Positions 34,824 through 44,100 of a DNA stretch of 64,000 bases are shown here, piece after piece (position 1 is the stretch's first letter; each line of letters begins with the position of its first letter). The notes beneath the pieces were generated by a model. The model was given only the letters and a program-made list of their open reading frames with translations. It made no database searches and had not been told where the DNA came from. The stretch covers positions 87,678 through 151,677 of the forward strand of contig NZ_JAJQXA010000013.1 of the NCBI RefSeq assembly GCF_021245985.1, written 5' to 3'. Position numbers and translations under genes: made by a program. The stretch is from Flavobacterium soyae. Lineage in GTDB: Bacteria; Bacteroidota; Bacteroidia; Flavobacteriales; Flavobacteriaceae.

Positions 34824-36440
34824 ATGAAACTAAATAAAATAACAAAAGCAGCTATCTGTATGTCATTGCTTGCAGCAGTAGGTTGTACAGGAGATTTTGA
34901 AGATATTAATACCAACCCTAATGGTATTACACCTGAACTATTTGAACAAGATTTTAACCACATTAAAGGAGGTTTTGCTCCAATGTTTAATAACATTTAT
35001 GTATATACTCCAGAATGGGTGTATCAATTACAGCAAAACTTAAATAGTGATATATGGTCTGGTTATATGGCAACTCCAACTGGTTTTGCCGGAGGTATCA
35101 ACAATACAACCTATTCATTAGTTGATGGCTGGAATGGATTCATTTGGGATTATGCTTACAGTAATGTAATGTTTAATGCGTATGATATTGCTCAAAAATC
35201 TAAAGGAAAATACGATCAGTTTTATGCTTTGTCATTAATACTGAAAGTTGAAGGAATGCACAGGTTAACAGATACTTTTGGACCAATTATTTATTCTAAA
35301 TTTGGATCAACTGAATCGACAATTGAATATGATTCACAAGAAGAAGTTTACAACCAAATGTTCAGCGAATTAGATTTTGCTGTTACAGAATTAACCAAAA
35401 GAGTTGATGCTGGCGAAGCTACTAGTTTTGAATCAACAGATTTATCTAACTACAAAGGAGACTACAAAGCATGGGTTAAATTTGCAAATAGTTTGCGCTT
35501 AAGATTAGCAATGCGTATCGTGAAAATAAATCCGGCATTAGCAAAAACTCAGGCAGAAAAAGCTGTTGCTCAAAAATTTGGAGTGTTCACAACAAACGCT
35601 GATTTATTTAAAATTATATCTCCGGTTTATAACAACCCAATCTCAACAATTAGCGGTGCTTGGTTAGATATTCGTATGTCTGCTGATATGGAGTCAATTA
35701 TGGGTGGATACCAAGATCCAAGAATCGAAACTTATTTTGATTCTTCAACGCAATTCCCTGGACAATACAAAGGAGTTAGAACAGGTATAGCTATTAATGC
35801 AAAAGGTGACCATCAGGATTTTTCAGGTATTGGTGCTGTCGTAAGAAGCAAAGAAGTTGTTTTAATGACAACAGCAGAAGTATATTTCCTAAGAGCAGAA
35901 GGTGCACTACGCGGCTGGGCTATGGATGGTAATGCGGAAACACTTTATAAACAGGGTATTACTGCATCATTTGATCAAAGAGGTGTATCTGGTGCATCTG
36001 GTTATATTGCAGACAATGTTAAAACTGCAAAAAATTATGTAGACCCCATTTTAATTAAAGATGATAAGGGAGACATAGTTTATGATGGTGCGCAGAATAA
36101 TGCTGCAGCACTTAATAATGTAACTGTAGCATGGGATGCAGCAGCTACAAATGAAGTTAAACTGCAAAAAATCATCACTCAAAAATGGATTGCTAACTTC
36201 CCGGAAGGACAAGAAGCATGGTCTGATTACAGAAGAACAGGTTACCCAAAATTATTCCCAGTACTTAAAAACTATAGTGGAGGGACTATTACAACTGAGT
36301 TAGGTGTACGAAGAATCAACTATGTACAGTCAGAAAAAGCAGGAAACTCAGGTGGTGTTGCTACAGGAGTTGCTAAACTTGGAGGCCCTGATACAGGAGG
36401 AACAAGAGTTTGGTGGGATAAAGCTGGAGCAAACTTCTAA
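34824..36440 (+). CDS. SusD/RagB-like surface glycan-binding lipoprotein
   Basis: A 538-residue lipoprotein: signal peptide with lipobox Cys in AAVGCTGD, then FEDINTNPNGIT, typical for SusD starts in Flavobacteria. The SusD-like TPR regions include the WNGFIWDYAYSNVMFNAYDI and AEVYFLRAEGALRGW motifs. It acts as the lid on SusC, binding the sugar at the cell surface. Ten bp after susC, so co-transcribed. A stable hairpin follows before nagB. Confidence 0.93.
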   Translation: MKLNKITKAAICMSLLAAVGCTGDFEDINTNPNGITPELFEQDFNHIKGGFAPMFNNIYVYTPEWVYQLQQNLNSDIWSGYMATPTGFAGGINNTTYSLVDGWNGFIWDYAYSNVMFNAYDIAQKSKGKYDQFYALSLILKVEGMHRLTDTFGPIIYSKFGSTESTIEYDSQEEVYNQMFSELDFAVTELTKRVDAGEATSFESTDLSNYKGDYKAWVKFANSLRLRLAMRIVKINPALAKTQAEKAVAQKFGVFTTNADLFKIISPVYNNPISTISGAWLDIRMSADMESIMGGYQDPRIETYFDSSTQFPGQYKGVRTGIAINAKGDHQDFSGIGAVVRSKEVVLMTTAEVYFLRAEGALRGWAMDGNAETLYKQGITASFDQRGVSGASGYIADNVKTAKNYVDPILIKDDKGDIVYDGAQNNAAALNNVTVAWDAAATNEVKLQKIITQKWIANFPEGQEAWSDYRRTGYPKLFPVLKNYSGGTITTELGVRRINYVQSEKAGNSGGVATGVAKLGGPDTGGTRVWWDKAGANF

Positions 36441-36476
36441 AAAAAATAAAGATTTAAGATTTTAAGTTTGGTTAGT

Positions 36477-36512
36477 AAACGGTATAAGAAATGCAAATTG
36501 CTTATACCGTTT
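36477..36512 (+). promoter_or_regulatory. intra-operon hairpin between susD and nagB
   Basis: Perfect 12-bp arms AAACGGTATAAG and CTTATACCGTTT with a 12-nt loop and no T-run. It may protect the susCD mRNA 3' end or tune nagB expression. The ATG at 36491 lies in its loop, which argues against that start for nagB. Confidence 0.6.
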
Positions 36513-36550
36513 CAAAAACCAAAATTGTACATACCAAAAAAAGAAAAAAA

Positions 36551-38491
36551 ATGAAAAGTGCTTTAGAAACAAAACCTGATATCAGCTATAAAAGCGCCGG
36601 AAAATTTGAAGAAACACGATTTGAGAAAATTCACAACGAAATCTTCAAAAGTTCTGCTGAAGCATCGGTAATTGTAGCGCAGGAAATCGCTCAGTTAATC
36701 AGATCTAAGCAGGAAAAAAATAAATCTTGCGTGCTTGGTTTGGCAACAGGATCTTCTCCTATAAAAGTATATGAGGAATTAGTTAGAATGCACAGAGAAG
36801 AAGGACTAAGCTTTAGCAATGTAATCACTTTTAATTTGGATGAATATTATCCAATGAACAGAGAAAACAATCAGAGCTACCATTATTTCATGCACCAGCA
36901 TCTTTTTAATCATATTGATATTAAACCAGAAAATGTAAATATTCCTGATGGTACAGTAACTATTGACGAATTAAATCAATATTGTATCGACTATGAAATG
37001 AATATTAAACAAGCTGGAGGTTTAGACTTTCAGTTATTAGGAATTGGACGTACAGGTCACGTTGGTTTTAACGAACCGGGTTCACACATCAATTCCGGAA
37101 CAAGAATTATTACACTGGATCACATTACAAGAGTAGATGCTTCATCTGACTTTAATGGAATTGACAACGTTCCAAAAAGAGCCATCACAATGGGGGTTTC
37201 TACCATTATGAGATCTAAAAGAATTGTATTAATGGCTTGGGGACAAAACAAAGCCGATATTATCAAGAGAACCGTTCAGGGTGATATTAGTTCTGAAGTT
37301 CCAGCTACATTTTTACAAAATCATCCTAATGCAACTTTCGTATTAGACCAGTCTGCAGCCTCTGAATTAACACGTTTCAAAACACCTTGGTTAGTTGGAG
37401 AATGCATTTGGACACAAGAATTAAAAAGTAAAGCGATTGTTTGGTTGTGCCAAAAAACAAAACAATCTATTTTAAAGTTAACAGACAGAGATTACAACAA
37501 CAACGGAATGTCTGATCTTTTGGCACAAGAAGGTTCTGCTTATGATTTAAACATTAATATGTTTAATGTCTTGCAGCATACCATCACAGGATGGCCGGGT
37601 GGAAAACCAAATACCGACGATTCACACCGTCCGGAGAGAGCTAATCCAGCTAAAAAAAGAGTGATCCTTTTCAGTCCGCATCCAGATGATGATGTGATTT
37701 CGATGGGAGGAACATTTTCAAAATTGATTAAACAAGGTCATGATGTACACGTAGTATATCAAACCTCTGGAAATATTGCAGTTACAGATGACGAAGCATT
37801 AAAATTTGCTGAGGTTTGTAATGATTTCACTGGTGGAAATCTTCCAAAAGATATCAACTTCAAATCTGTAATTGAATTTTTAAATAACAAATCAGAAAAT
37901 CAAATCGATTCTCTGGAAGTTAGGAAACTAAAAGGATTAATTAGAAGAAGAGAATCTTACGCAGCAACAAGATACATTGGCTTAAAAGATGAAAACACAC
38001 ACTTTTTAGACCTTCCGTTTTATGAAACAGGACAAGTAAAAAAGAATCCGTTAGGGCCGGAAGATATTGCTATTGTAAAAGATATCATTGCTAAAATAAA
38101 ACCGCATCAGGTATTTGCCGCAGGAGATTTGGCAGATCCACACGGAACGCATGAAGTTTGTCTGAATGCTATTTTTGCAGCAATGAAACAATTAAAACCA
38201 GAAAAATACATGGATGACTGCTGGCTATGGCTTTACAGAGGAGCTTGGCACGAGTGGGATATTCATGAAATAGATATGGCGGTGCCGCTTTCGCCGTCAG
38301 AAGTTTTATTAAAGCGTCATGCCATTTTATACCACCAGTCTCAAAAAGACAGGGTTATGTTTCAAGGAAATGATTCTCGGGAATTCTGGGTAAGAGCAGA
38401 AGATCGAAATAAAAATACAGCTGTTCTGTACGACGAATTAGGACTGGCAGAATACGAAGCTATTGAAGCTTTTAAACGTTTTGATTATTAA
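36551..38491 (+). CDS. nagB: glucosamine-6-phosphate deaminase fused to a PIG-L/LmbE domain
   Basis: A 646-residue protein from ATG 36551. Residues about 30-270 are a NagB deaminase (LATGSSPIKVYEELV, TFNLDEYYPM, LLGIGRTGHVGFNEPGS), which turns glucosamine-6-P into fructose-6-P and ammonia. Residues about 370-570 are a PIG-L/LmbE-type deacetylase domain (SPHPDDDVISMGG near residue 376, ADPHGTHEVC). The second domain could deacetylate GlcNAc-6-P, so both steps might be on one chain; this is inference, since nagA is not seen here. The fused form is known in Bacteroidota. Fourth step of the chitin locus. Confidence 0.9.
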   Translation: MKSALETKPDISYKSAGKFEETRFEKIHNEIFKSSAEASVIVAQEIAQLIRSKQEKNKSCVLGLATGSSPIKVYEELVRMHREEGLSFSNVITFNLDEYYPMNRENNQSYHYFMHQHLFNHIDIKPENVNIPDGTVTIDELNQYCIDYEMNIKQAGGLDFQLLGIGRTGHVGFNEPGSHINSGTRIITLDHITRVDASSDFNGIDNVPKRAITMGVSTIMRSKRIVLMAWGQNKADIIKRTVQGDISSEVPATFLQNHPNATFVLDQSAASELTRFKTPWLVGECIWTQELKSKAIVWLCQKTKQSILKLTDRDYNNNGMSDLLAQEGSAYDLNINMFNVLQHTITGWPGGKPNTDDSHRPERANPAKKRVILFSPHPDDDVISMGGTFSKLIKQGHDVHVVYQTSGNIAVTDDEALKFAEVCNDFTGGNLPKDINFKSVIEFLNNKSENQIDSLEVRKLKGLIRRRESYAATRYIGLKDENTHFLDLPFYETGQVKKNPLGPEDIAIVKDIIAKIKPHQVFAAGDLADPHGTHEVCLNAIFAAMKQLKPEKYMDDCWLWLYRGAWHEWDIHEIDMAVPLSPSEVLLKRHAILYHQSQKDRVMFQGNDSREFWVRAEDRNKNTAVLYDELGLAEYEAIEAFKRFDY

Positions 38492-38529
38492 AGTTGTTTC
38501 TTAAGATTCGGGTGAGAGCGAATCAAACC

Positions 38530-38628
38530 ACAAAATTCAGATAGACCTCAAAGCGATAAGTGAGGTAAGCAGAAGTCTTTCTGAGTTTTGTTTTTTCTAA
38601 TTTAAATGGATGTTTCAGAAAAACATCC
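38530..38628 (+). promoter_or_regulatory. two hairpins between nagB and the hexosaminidase gene
   Basis: First hairpin: arms at 38530-38546 and 38575-38591 (15 of 17 bp match, ACAAAAYTCAGAWAGAC type) enclosing CCTCA/TGAGG, followed by six T; it could terminate part of the transcripts. Second: GGATGTTT/AAACATCC at 38608-38628, 17 bp before the start codon, where it could limit ribosome access. Confidence 0.55.
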
Positions 38629-38645
38629 GACAAAAAAAAATAAAA

Positions 38646-40712
38646 ATGAAATATTTATTTGTACTACTATTAGCGGGTGTAACAGCTGGTGCTCAAATTA
38701 AAAAAGAGCAGTTGAATCTTATGCCCTGGCCTCAGAATGTTGTTGTAAACGATGGAAATTTTACTTTAACCAAAAACTTTAAAGTTAATATTTCCGGAAA
38801 TCCAAATCCAAGAATTTTTGGAGGAGTGACTCGTTTTTTGCGCCGATTAGATGGTAGAACAGGTATATTTTTCGAGCAGGGTTTTATTTCTAAACTAAAC
38901 GAATTTCCAAACGCTGAATTGCAGATTAACTGTGATAAAAACGGCAAAATTGGTTTATACGAAGACGAAAGTTACAGCTTAGATATAAAATCAAATAAAA
39001 TTACAATCAATGCAACCAGCGATTTAGGAGCTCTACATGGATTGGAAACGTTGTTGCAATTGCTGCAAAATGACAGTAAATCATTTTATTTTCCGGTATC
39101 ACAAATCTCAGATTTTCCAAGATTTACCTGGAGAGGTTTAATGATTGATGCAGCAAGACATTTTCAGCCTGTAGATATTATCAAAAGAAATATTGACGCA
39201 TTGGCAGCAATGAAAATGAATGTTTTTCACTGGCATTTGGTTGATGATCAAGGCTGGAGAATTGAAACTAAAAAACATCCAAAATTAATTGAATTAGCTT
39301 CGGATGGATTGTATTACACACAAGAGGAAATTAGAAATATCGTAAAATATGCCGATGAGCGCGGTATTTTAATAGTTCCCGAAATAGATGTTCCGGGTCA
39401 CGGATCTGCAATACTTACGGCTTACCCGGAAATAGGAAGCAAAGTGATTACGCTGACTGGAGGAACTTCTGAAAAAAATATTCAGGGTACAGCAATTAGT
39501 ACCTATGGAATTGAAAGAAATGCGGGGATTTTTTCGCCAACATTAGATCCTTCAAATCCTAAAACGTATAAAATCTTAAGTGAACTTTTTGACGAGGTAT
39601 GCCCATTATTTCCCGGAGCTTATTTTCATATTGGGGGAGATGAGAACGAAGGGAAAGACTGGGATGCCAATCCGAAAATTCAGGAATTTAAAAAGAAACA
39701 TAATTTAAAAACAAATCACGAATTACAAACGTATTTCACCATGCAGTTGGCTCCGATGCTTAAAAAACATGGAAAACAATTAATGGGATGGGAAGAAATT
39801 TTAACCAAAGATCTTTCAAAAGAAGCAATTGTACATTCGTGGAGAGGTCCAAATGAAGGAGTTACAGCCGGACAGTCATTAGTTGATGCTGTGAAAAAAG
39901 GCTATAAAACAGTATTGTCAAACGGATTTTATATTGATTTAATGTATCCGGTTGCAAGTCATTATTTGAATGACCCAATGCCAAAAAATGCCGATTTATC
40001 TGCTGAAGAAAAAGCAAGAATTTTAGGTGGAGAAGCAACAATGTGGACAGAACTTGTAACATCAGAAACATTCGATTCAAGAGTTTGGCCGCGAACAGCT
40101 GCAATTGCAGAAAGACTTTGGTCTGCAGAGAATGTTACAGACCTTGCCAGTATGCGTAAACGTCTTGAAAATGTTTCTTTTAGATTAGAAGAATTAGGAT
40201 TGACACATATTAAAAACAAAGATGTTATTTTAAGAAATATCGCGAATAATCAAAATGTAGAATCTGTTAATGAGTTCTCTAATGTTTGTGAACCGTTAAA
40301 AGGATATACAAGAAACAAAGGCGGAACAGAATATCAAATGTATTCTCCGTTTACACTTTTTGCTGATGCGTGTACGCCTGATGCTAAAGAATCTTTAGCT
40401 TTTAATGATGCAGTAACACAATATTTGGCAAATAAAACAGAAGATAACAAAGCAAAAGTGGCATCATTTTTTAATAAATGGATTGCCGTAAATAAAAGTT
40501 TAATAGAGCTGAGTGCAAATGCACCTTTGGTGCAGCCAATTTTGCCTTTGTCTAAAAAATTAAGTGATGCATCGCAGGAATTACTGCTTGTTTTAGATAA
40601 TAAATCGACTTTAAAAACAGCAGATTTAAAAAGTTTAATAGAGCAATGCAATACAAAAGATCATGCTGACGTAGAGCTGTCGGTTTATGAAAGTTTAAAG
40701 AAATTAATTTAA
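38646..40712 (+). CDS. beta-N-acetylhexosaminidase (GH20)
   Basis: A 688-residue exported glycosidase (signal peptide MKYLFVLLLAGVTAGAQ). A GH20b N-terminal domain (about 20-145) precedes the catalytic barrel (FPRFTWRGLMIDAARHFQPVD, NVFHWHLVDDQGWRIE, PEIDVPGHGSAI). The catalytic pair is Asp332-Glu333 in HIGGDENEGK; the enzyme uses the substrate acetamido group. It removes GlcNAc from the non-reducing end of chito-oligosaccharides in the periplasm. A helical tail (about 560-688) is extra. Start at 38646, because the frame from 38610 begins inside a hairpin. Confidence 0.94.
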   Translation: MKYLFVLLLAGVTAGAQIKKEQLNLMPWPQNVVVNDGNFTLTKNFKVNISGNPNPRIFGGVTRFLRRLDGRTGIFFEQGFISKLNEFPNAELQINCDKNGKIGLYEDESYSLDIKSNKITINATSDLGALHGLETLLQLLQNDSKSFYFPVSQISDFPRFTWRGLMIDAARHFQPVDIIKRNIDALAAMKMNVFHWHLVDDQGWRIETKKHPKLIELASDGLYYTQEEIRNIVKYADERGILIVPEIDVPGHGSAILTAYPEIGSKVITLTGGTSEKNIQGTAISTYGIERNAGIFSPTLDPSNPKTYKILSELFDEVCPLFPGAYFHIGGDENEGKDWDANPKIQEFKKKHNLKTNHELQTYFTMQLAPMLKKHGKQLMGWEEILTKDLSKEAIVHSWRGPNEGVTAGQSLVDAVKKGYKTVLSNGFYIDLMYPVASHYLNDPMPKNADLSAEEKARILGGEATMWTELVTSETFDSRVWPRTAAIAERLWSAENVTDLASMRKRLENVSFRLEELGLTHIKNKDVILRNIANNQNVESVNEFSNVCEPLKGYTRNKGGTEYQMYSPFTLFADACTPDAKESLAFNDAVTQYLANKTEDNKAKVASFFNKWIAVNKSLIELSANAPLVQPILPLSKKLSDASQELLLVLDNKSTLKTADLKSLIEQCNTKDHADVELSVYESLKKLI

Positions 40713-40768
40713 GGTTTGGTTTGAATTAGTATTTAGCAAGTTTAAGTTACCGCTAATGTTTTGAGTGC

Positions 40769-40806
40769 TAATTATCTCTGCCAGAAATATCTGGTAGAGG
40801 TAATTA
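40769..40806 (+). terminator. long hairpin after the hexosaminidase gene
   Basis: TAATTATCTCTGCCAG and CTGGTAGAGGTAATTA pair over 16 bp (two G-U pairs) with a 6-nt loop. No T-run follows directly, so it may be an mRNA 3' stabiliser more than a Rho-independent terminator. Confidence 0.55.
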
Positions 40807-40989
40807 TGTTAAACTTTATAAATCCCTTTTTAAACTTCGAATAATAAAATATAAAAAATAACCACTAACGGAGTATTAACATTTTAAAACCAAATAGAAA
40901 GAATACCTAAACATGACAAAAAAAGAGTATAGATTGATGAGTCGTCCCAAATTTATCATTTGTATTTAATATTAATTTTTTAAAAATTA

Positions 40990-41140
40990 TAAATAAATAT
41001 CAGTCACTACTATTTGCTATTGATTATGAACAATCAGTAATAGTAATATTTATCTATAGAATTTAATTTGAGTTTAACACAGCCTTCCAACCTGAGTTGA
41101 GCGAAACCCGGCAGTAATACTGCTGCGGCCCAATTATTTA
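40990..41140 (+). promoter_or_regulatory. structured, locally GC-rich region upstream of chiA
   Basis: The 455-bp gap before chiA has a nested palindrome region at about 41000-41055 (ACTACTATT...AATAGTAAT with ATTGATT...AATCAGT inside). A GC-rich segment at 41080-41131 contains the perfect palindrome GCAGTA-A-TACTGC (41111-41123) flanked by CCGG and GGCC. In AT-rich surroundings this suggests a regulated leader. No consensus promoter was found; an 18-codon reading frame at 40913 is too short to call. Confidence 0.4.
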
Positions 41141-41167
41141 TTTTCTATTAACCAATATTTATTAATT

Positions 41168-44100
41168 ATGAAACATTATTACAGATTGCTCTTTTTGTTA
41201 TTGTTTCCATTGCTTGCGTTGGCCCAGCCCGCCCACGGAAAAAAAGTAGTGGGGTATTATGCGCAATGGTCTATTTATGCCCGGGATTTCAACGTTCCGA
41301 AAATTGATGGAAGTAAAATAACGCATTTAAATTATTCTTTTTATGGTACAACGTATGATCCGGCACATCCGGAGAATACAAAATTAAAATGTTTGGATAC
41401 CTATGCCGATTTTGAGCATATGGAAGGTGGAATCCCGTGGGATGCTCCGGTAAAAGGAAATTTTTATGACTTGAAAAAGTTAAAAGAAAAGTATCCTCAT
41501 TTAAAAGTCTTAATTTCTGTAGGAGGCTGGACAAAAGGCCAGGACTTATCTCCAATTGCCGCAAGTCCTGTGGCAAGAGCTGCCTTAGCTGCAGATATGG
41601 CAAACTTCATTGTAACTTACCCTTTTATTGATGGTTTTGACATCGATTGGGAATACCCTCTTTCTGGTGGAACTGACGGAACAGAAATAGTGAATGGTTC
41701 GCCTGTTCCTCCGCAAAAATACAGCCCTGATGATAACAAAAATTTAGTGCTTTTATTGAAAGCAATGCGCCAGGCAATGCCAAATAAACTGGTTACAATC
41801 GCAGCAGGAAACAATGTTCGAAAAGTATCGCAGCAATATTTGGGGCCAAACAACAGATCTCAATACGGAATGACAGAAGACATTTCTACTTATTGCGATT
41901 ATATCACTTATTTCGGATATGATTTTGGTGGAAACTGGTATGATAAAACATGCTACAATGCTCCTTTGTATGCAAGTGGAAATCCTAACGATCCTTTGTA
42001 TGGTGCAACACAATCTGAATCACTGGACGAATTGACTAATCAATATCTAAATGTGATTGGTTTCCCTGCCAATAAATTAATCATGGGATTACCATTCTAC
42101 GGAAAGAAATTTGATCATGTAGCGACAAATTCAACAAATGGGTTATTCGTTTCGGCTCCAAGAGACATCGTTGGAGGATGTACCAATCCTCAAAACCCTA
42201 TCGGAACTTGGGATGGTTCAGGAGCGTGCGAGCGTTCAGGAAGTATCGAAATTTGTGATTTAGTTGGAAATCCGGTTACAAACTCTCATGCTTACTTAGA
42301 TCCAAATACAATGCAGGTTACACCAAGTGCTGCTTCTGCAGGATGGGTTAGATATTTTGATAATACGACTAAAGTTCCTTATTTATATAATGCTGCTAGA
42401 AAAGAGTTTATTTCTTATGAAGATAAGCAGTCGATAGATTTAAAAGTACAGTATATAAAATCAAGAAACTTAGCTGGAGGTATGATCTGGGAATTATCTC
42501 AGGATACAAGAGGCTCAATTCCAAATTCATTATTAACTCAGGTTGATACTTCTTTTGGAAGCGTTGTTCCGGGAACAGTAAGTATTTCTGGTTCCGCAAA
42601 AAACGGATCAGCTTTAGTTACAGATGTTACAGTTGAATTGCGTAATGCAAGTAATGCAGTAATTCAAACAGTAGTTTCTGCTACAGGTAATTTTGCATTC
42701 AACAATTTAACTTCTGGACAAAACTATACACTTACAGCTTTAAAAACGACTTATACATTTACTCCGGTAACACTGACAAATGTTACAGTTAACCAAACAG
42801 GAGTTATCATTAACGGAACACAGCCAACTTATACAGTAAGTGGAACAGTTCTTAACGGATCGACTCCAGTTTCTGGCGTAACAGTTTCTGCAGTTTCAGG
42901 AAGTTCAACATTAACAGCAGTTTCAAATGCAAGCGGAGTTTACAGCGTTCCAGGTTTAACAGCTGGATTAAATTATACAGTTACAGCTGCAAAAACAGGA
43001 TTCTCTTATACTCCGGCTTCAACAGTTTACAATGCAATTGATGCAAATAAAACGTTGAATTTTACGCAAGGTACAGCAGTTGTAACATACACAGTAAGCG
43101 GAACAGTTCTTAACGGAACAACTCCGGTTTCTGGCGTAACGGTTACAGCAGCTTCTACAGCAGGAAATGTTACAGCAACAACTAATTCAAGCGGAGCTTA
43201 CACACTTACTTTGGCTTCTGGCGGAAATTATACGGTAACTGCTGCTTTAACAGGACAAACTTTTACTCCGGCTTCGACAGTTTATTCTAACTTAAATGCG
43301 AATAAGACGTTAAACTTCACTCAGGACGTTGTATCAACGACAAACAAAATTAGTGGAACAGTTAAAAACGGAACAACTCCAGTTGCTGGTGCAAAAGTAG
43401 AAATCGTTTTACCTTGGACAGATAGCACACATAACTGGAAAAGTGTTTTGGCAACTACAGATGCACAAGGAAAATATAGTTTTGACAATTCAGTTGTAGC
43501 AGGTTATACACAAATTTTAAGTTTGAAATTAAATTCTTGGGAAAACGGAGAAACAGCTTATTTTCCAAATAATCTGGCAAACTTCCCAGTTCCGGCAAAC
43601 CCAACGGTTTATAACTTTAATACAAGTTCTACAGCAAAAGCTGCACAAGTTCAGGCAAACTTAATTAGCGGAACTGTTAAAAACGGAACAACTCCGGTTG
43701 CTGGTGCAAAAGTAGAAATCGTTTTACCTTGGACAGACAGCACACATAACTGGAAAAGTGTTTTAGCAACAACAGATACATCAGGAAATTATACTTTCGA
43801 TAATTCAGTTGTAGCAGGTTATGCACAAATTTTAAGTTTGAAATTAAATACATGGGAAAATGGCGAACAGACTTATTATCCTAATAACTTAGCCAACTTT
43901 GCAGTTCCAACAACGCCAACGGTTTATAATTTTAATAGACAAGCGGTGGTTACGACTAAACCAGTAGTTACCATTACAGCACCAACAGCTTCGGCAATTG
44001 CTATAAATTTAGGATCAGCAATTAATTTTGTTGCAACTGTTGGATTAAGTGCTGCAGATGCTACTACAATCTCATCTGTTGTATTTAGTTTAGATGGACA

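Noticed and set aside
36491..36550. Upstream ATG for nagB at 36491.
   Set aside because: It lies in the loop of a perfect hairpin, and the added residues are Lys-rich and unlike NagB starts; ATG 36551 follows an A-rich start region.
40913..40969. 18-codon reading frame (MTKKEYRLMSRPKF...) in the gap before chiA.
   Set aside because: Too short, with no leader or regulatory features; chance occurrence is likely.
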